DNA of 64,000 nucleotides from Perognathus longimembris pacificus. Its lineage: Eukaryota; Chordata; Mammalia; Rodentia; Heteromyidae. Position 1 is the stretch's first letter. Each line of letters opens with the position of its first letter. Both the position numbers and the translations under genes were made by a program. Positions 60,869-64,000 of the stretch are shown here, in pieces. Where the stretch lies: the NCBI RefSeq assembly GCF_023159225.1, contig NC_063169.1, positions 60,909,934 through 60,973,933 of the forward strand, given 5' to 3'. The notes under the pieces are model-generated. The model worked only from the letters and a program-made list of their open reading frames with translations. It did not search any database and was not told where the DNA came from.

Positions 60869-62835
60869 TAATTGAGTATTCTTGGCTTATGTAGATACTT
60901 TGTTTTTGGATCAAAGGGCAGTGACTTTGGGGGTAGTTTGGAGGTTACTACAATCACTGTTTAACTGTTTTCACAGGCAAGAAGGGCTTTTTATTCCCCC
61001 CCTGCAATGTAGTTCAGGAAATTCCTCCAAGATTTTAGATATGTATTCTTCTCCTTTCTTCTTATTTATTATTCCACCCACTCCTGCACTTTCCTGCTTC
61101 CCTCCAGCAGTTTGCCTCTCTCCTATACCCAGTCCATTTCCAGACTTCAGAGTGGAGGATTCAGACAGAACTGGCTTGGCAGATACCATGTCAAATTGAA
61201 AGCCCTTACAGGAGAAATTGAAGTGGCATTTATTATAATTTGAATCTTGGGCTTTGCATAGCAATAGCTGCTCAGTGTGTAACAAGAGATAAAAATGGGC
61301 AAACTCTATAAGAAATATTAATTTAACAAACCTTGATTTACATTTAAACATTCATCGAAAGGTCAACTAGATGGATTGCAAAAGTCATTGAAGCAAGGAT
61401 TAAAAATGAGATCTAGGAATATAGTACGTTTCTGGAGAAGATTCGTAAATCAGGTACTGGAGTCAGCTGAGTTTGCAGAAATAGATACCCCTCACCCGTT
61501 CCCAGGCTAGCCATCAATCATGCAATAAAGATAGAGCCACTTTCAAGGAACCATGTATCAAGGCAGAATGCAACACCACTGTATTATGAAGTGCTCCTCT
61601 GGGAAGCTCTTGATTGACAAAAATAGTACTGCTTTAAGTAGTAGCAATATTTTCATGGCCCAAAAGTAATAAAACTATAGATGAGCTTTATGAAGGGAAA
61701 ATATTTTACATTTAAAAAAAAACCCAGCAATATTTAGGATTTAACTTCTGACAGGAACCGGGGGGGATGTAAAACATTGGTATCTAATGTGAATGGAAAA
61801 ACTGATAATTTGATAAGTTGTTAATGACATCCAGTCACCATCATTTATAGGTATCTGAAGAATGGCATCTATTGCCATATATGAGATCATGAGAACTCAC
61901 TGCCCTTCTAGCTTGCTTAGGCTTGTATACCAGGAAAACAATTCAGGCGAGGCCTCTTGCTTGCTTTATTCTAAGGGCAGAGCCAGAGGGTATGCAAAAT
62001 AATTTACTCTGGAGACTGACTTCATTACCCAGAGGCGCTGGAGAGTTAGATTGGTGTGGTTCACTTTGTTTCATTGCCTTGCCCTGTCATTTCAGATTCA
62101 AAGTTTTCGCTGCCACTTTGTGGCATAGCAATTTGGGCCAGTGTATTTATCTCTACTAAGATGAGCTGTGTGTAGTTAGTCTGCCTTGGAAAAGGTGGCA
62201 AATTGAATCTTCCAATCTGATCACTTCTGGAAAGCACACTTGATGACGTGGGGAGCCATGTGCTCTCTGACCAGAGGTAGGAGCTTGCCCTTCACCCAGT
62301 GACACAGCTGCTTCTAGATGCATGCGCTCAATGATATTCAAAGTGATTGGTGAAGGAAGGGCTGGGGGCAGGGGAAAGCTGGCATCTTGCAAAAGCCAGA
62401 ACTTCACAGTGAAGGGAAGCTGTGTGCTGAAGAGCTTTGCGCTGTGCTTTGATTTCATTAATTGTGATAATGAGGCGCAGTCTTCATTTGACCATATGTT
62501 AATTAGTTTGGATATATTTGGTCCTCCTCGTCACATCTGGAGGGGCTGTCTGAGTCTCTGCTTGAGTTGCCTCCCTTACTTTCCTCGTGGCTTTTTCTGT
62601 TTCCCCCCCCCCTTTGGCAATATTTATTCTTTTCATAATTGCAAATGTCAGAGAGAGATACCAACTTGTATCACAATTCTGTGAGCTAAACAACCTCTAA
62701 AATACAACTTCATCACCAACACATATACATGCATACTATGAACAAACATACAACATACATGTGGACAAGATTATGCCTGTAAAAAGTATATCCAAATAGA
62801 ATTGAGAAAGATGAAATACAGTTTTCCATTTGCTT
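60869..62835. other. intron, nothing recognised
   Basis: ORFs up to 126 codons (61322-60971 minus) lack domains. No named repeat is supported. Confidence 0.45.
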
Positions 62836-63089
62836 TTTTGTGTATGTGCCATCCTGGGGCTTGAACTCAGGGCCTGAATGCTGTCCCTGAGCTATTTTTT
62901 TTCAAGGTGAGTGCGCTACCATTTGAACCACTGTTCTACTTTCAGATTTTTTTTTGTTTGCTTGTTTTAGTTAATTGGAGATAAGAGTTTCACAGATTTT
63001 CTTCTCTGGGCTGTCTTTGAACTGGGATCCTCAGATCTCAGCCTCCCAGGTAGATAGGATTACAGACGTGAACCACTGGCTCTTGGCCC
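62836..63089 (-). mobile_element. B1-Geo dimeric SINE, antisense
   Basis: GGGGCTTGAACTCAGGGCCT, AGTTAATTGGAGATAAGAGT and GATAGGATTACAGACGTGAA. Confidence 0.94.
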
Positions 63090-63194
63090 TAAATTCACTT
63101 TTAAAGTTAACCTGTATAAGTGAGACAACAGTTTTAAATAGGCCAAATCTTTCATAGCAGGAGTCTATTTGTACTTCCTATTATTTGGGGAAAA

Positions 63195-63340
63195 GCATGC
63201 TTTATTATATTGTTTCATTCAAGTCTCATGACCAACGCATTCCTTTTTCATAAGATGAAGAAAACAAATCTCGAAGAGTTTAAATAACTTACACGAAGGT
63301 CTACCATTAGCAAACTTCACTTGAAAATCAGTCATACAGA
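63195..63340 (-). mobile_element. MIR-like SINE, antisense
   Basis: ATAAGATGAAGAAAACAAAT and TAAATAACTTACACGAAGGT follow the MIR antisense pattern (gatgaggaaactgagg ... taacttgcccaaggtc). Confidence 0.5.
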
Positions 63341-64000
63341 CAGACACCCAAAGCCCTTAGGTCTCCTCACTGCTGTTCTGTCTAGAAACAATGCATTCAG
63401 GGATTTGAGCCTGTCTTTCTGTTGTTTAAGTAGGTGTGGCATAGGGAATCGATAGGTTCCAGAAGGTTTTTTTAAAAAAAATATTTCTTTAAAAAGTTAA
63501 CAGGATACTCAGTTTAAATTCCGAAGATGCTAGGGTGGAACGTACCTACATTTTGTACTTGACAAAAGGAGTTCCTTCATTTCCTCAATGTGTGCAATAG
63601 AATACAAGAGAATAAAGAAAAAAGCCATATGTAAATTAAGTCCTACCAATTGGGTAGCAAAAGTTCCTATGAAACTCGAGCATCTGTTTTGTTCTCTGTT
63701 TTATTATGGAATGCAGGCGTTATTAACTTCGTTAACTAGGGGGTGCATGCTACAGTGTTACATACAGTGCAAAGTAATATGAATGCAGCTCGAATTTTAC
63801 TCTATGGAAGTCTTTACTGAGCCTGTCCTTGGCTGGTTTAGATTATGATACATGCTTAAGGCCCAAGGCTTCCCTTCTCTTCTTTTCAGAAAAGTAGAAT
63901 AATATGGAACCAACAGCCACTTAATCAAATGCTTGTTTTCCTACTCTGACAAACTCTATATGTCAGTTGATTTACTTTTATAATCTTTGGTGTAGTTTTT
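63341..64000. other. intron, nothing recognised
   Basis: AT-rich sequence up to the window edge with no supported feature. Confidence 0.45.

Overview
This is a 64 kb piece of a mammalian nuclear genome. It is almost entirely intergenic or intronic and packed with retrotransposon debris. The SINEs point to a rodent, most likely of the superfamily Geomyoidea (pocket mice, kangaroo rats, pocket gophers). Four copies combine an ID-like tRNA-derived head with a right monomer that looks like Geo, an arrangement (IDL-Geo) reported as restricted to that group. About 22 more copies carry the same right monomer behind a 7SL/B1-like head. The genus cannot be decided from the sequence.

Only one protein-coding gene can be supported: the first exon of SAMD5 on the + strand (coding 46775-47257, 161 codons, ending in a phase-0 donor AAG|GTAAGG). 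It sits in a CpG island of about 2.5 kb (44.8-47.35 kb) that supplies a TATA-less promoter and the 5' UTR. The final coding exon is not visible, so everything downstream to position 64000 is read as SAMD5 intron 1 (at least 16.7 kb). Everything upstream of the island is intergenic.

Layout: 1-1285 is a decayed 5'-truncated L1 (ORF2 3' part plus 3' UTR). 1.3-8.2 kb holds SINEs, a CA microsatellite and L1 3' tails. 8.3-9.75 kb holds an ancient repeat, a purine-rich tandem array and a cluster of CCAAT/TATA/AP-1 motifs. 9.7-18.4 kb holds SINEs, simple repeats and LTR-like remnants. 19.1-20.6 kb is the best preserved L1 3' end. 20.7-44.8 kb is SINE-rich, with an antisense ancient L1 (24.8-26.1 kb), a Tigger/MER2-like DNA transposon (30.4-30.7 kb) and one young IDL-Geo copy. 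43.6-49.1 kb, around the SAMD5 promoter and exon, is free of recognisable B1/ID/Geo SINEs. 49.1-64 kb is again intron with SINEs, an AT-rich dyad block (53.4-53.9 kb), L1 3' ends and a second young IDL-Geo copy.

No complete new biological system is visible. Points worth a second look are a 124-bp tandem duplication at the 5' side of the SAMD5 CpG island, a 42-nt patch inside a SINE copied from 1.5 kb away, a promoter-like motif cluster near 9.2-9.4 kb, a 28-bp perfect hairpin, an open frame running from SAMD5 exon 1 through an intronic pentanucleotide repeat, and the regular association of CA microsatellites with SINE 3' ends. Long ORFs on both strands of the CpG island are by-products of GC-rich sequence and are not called as genes. 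All family assignments are by eye.
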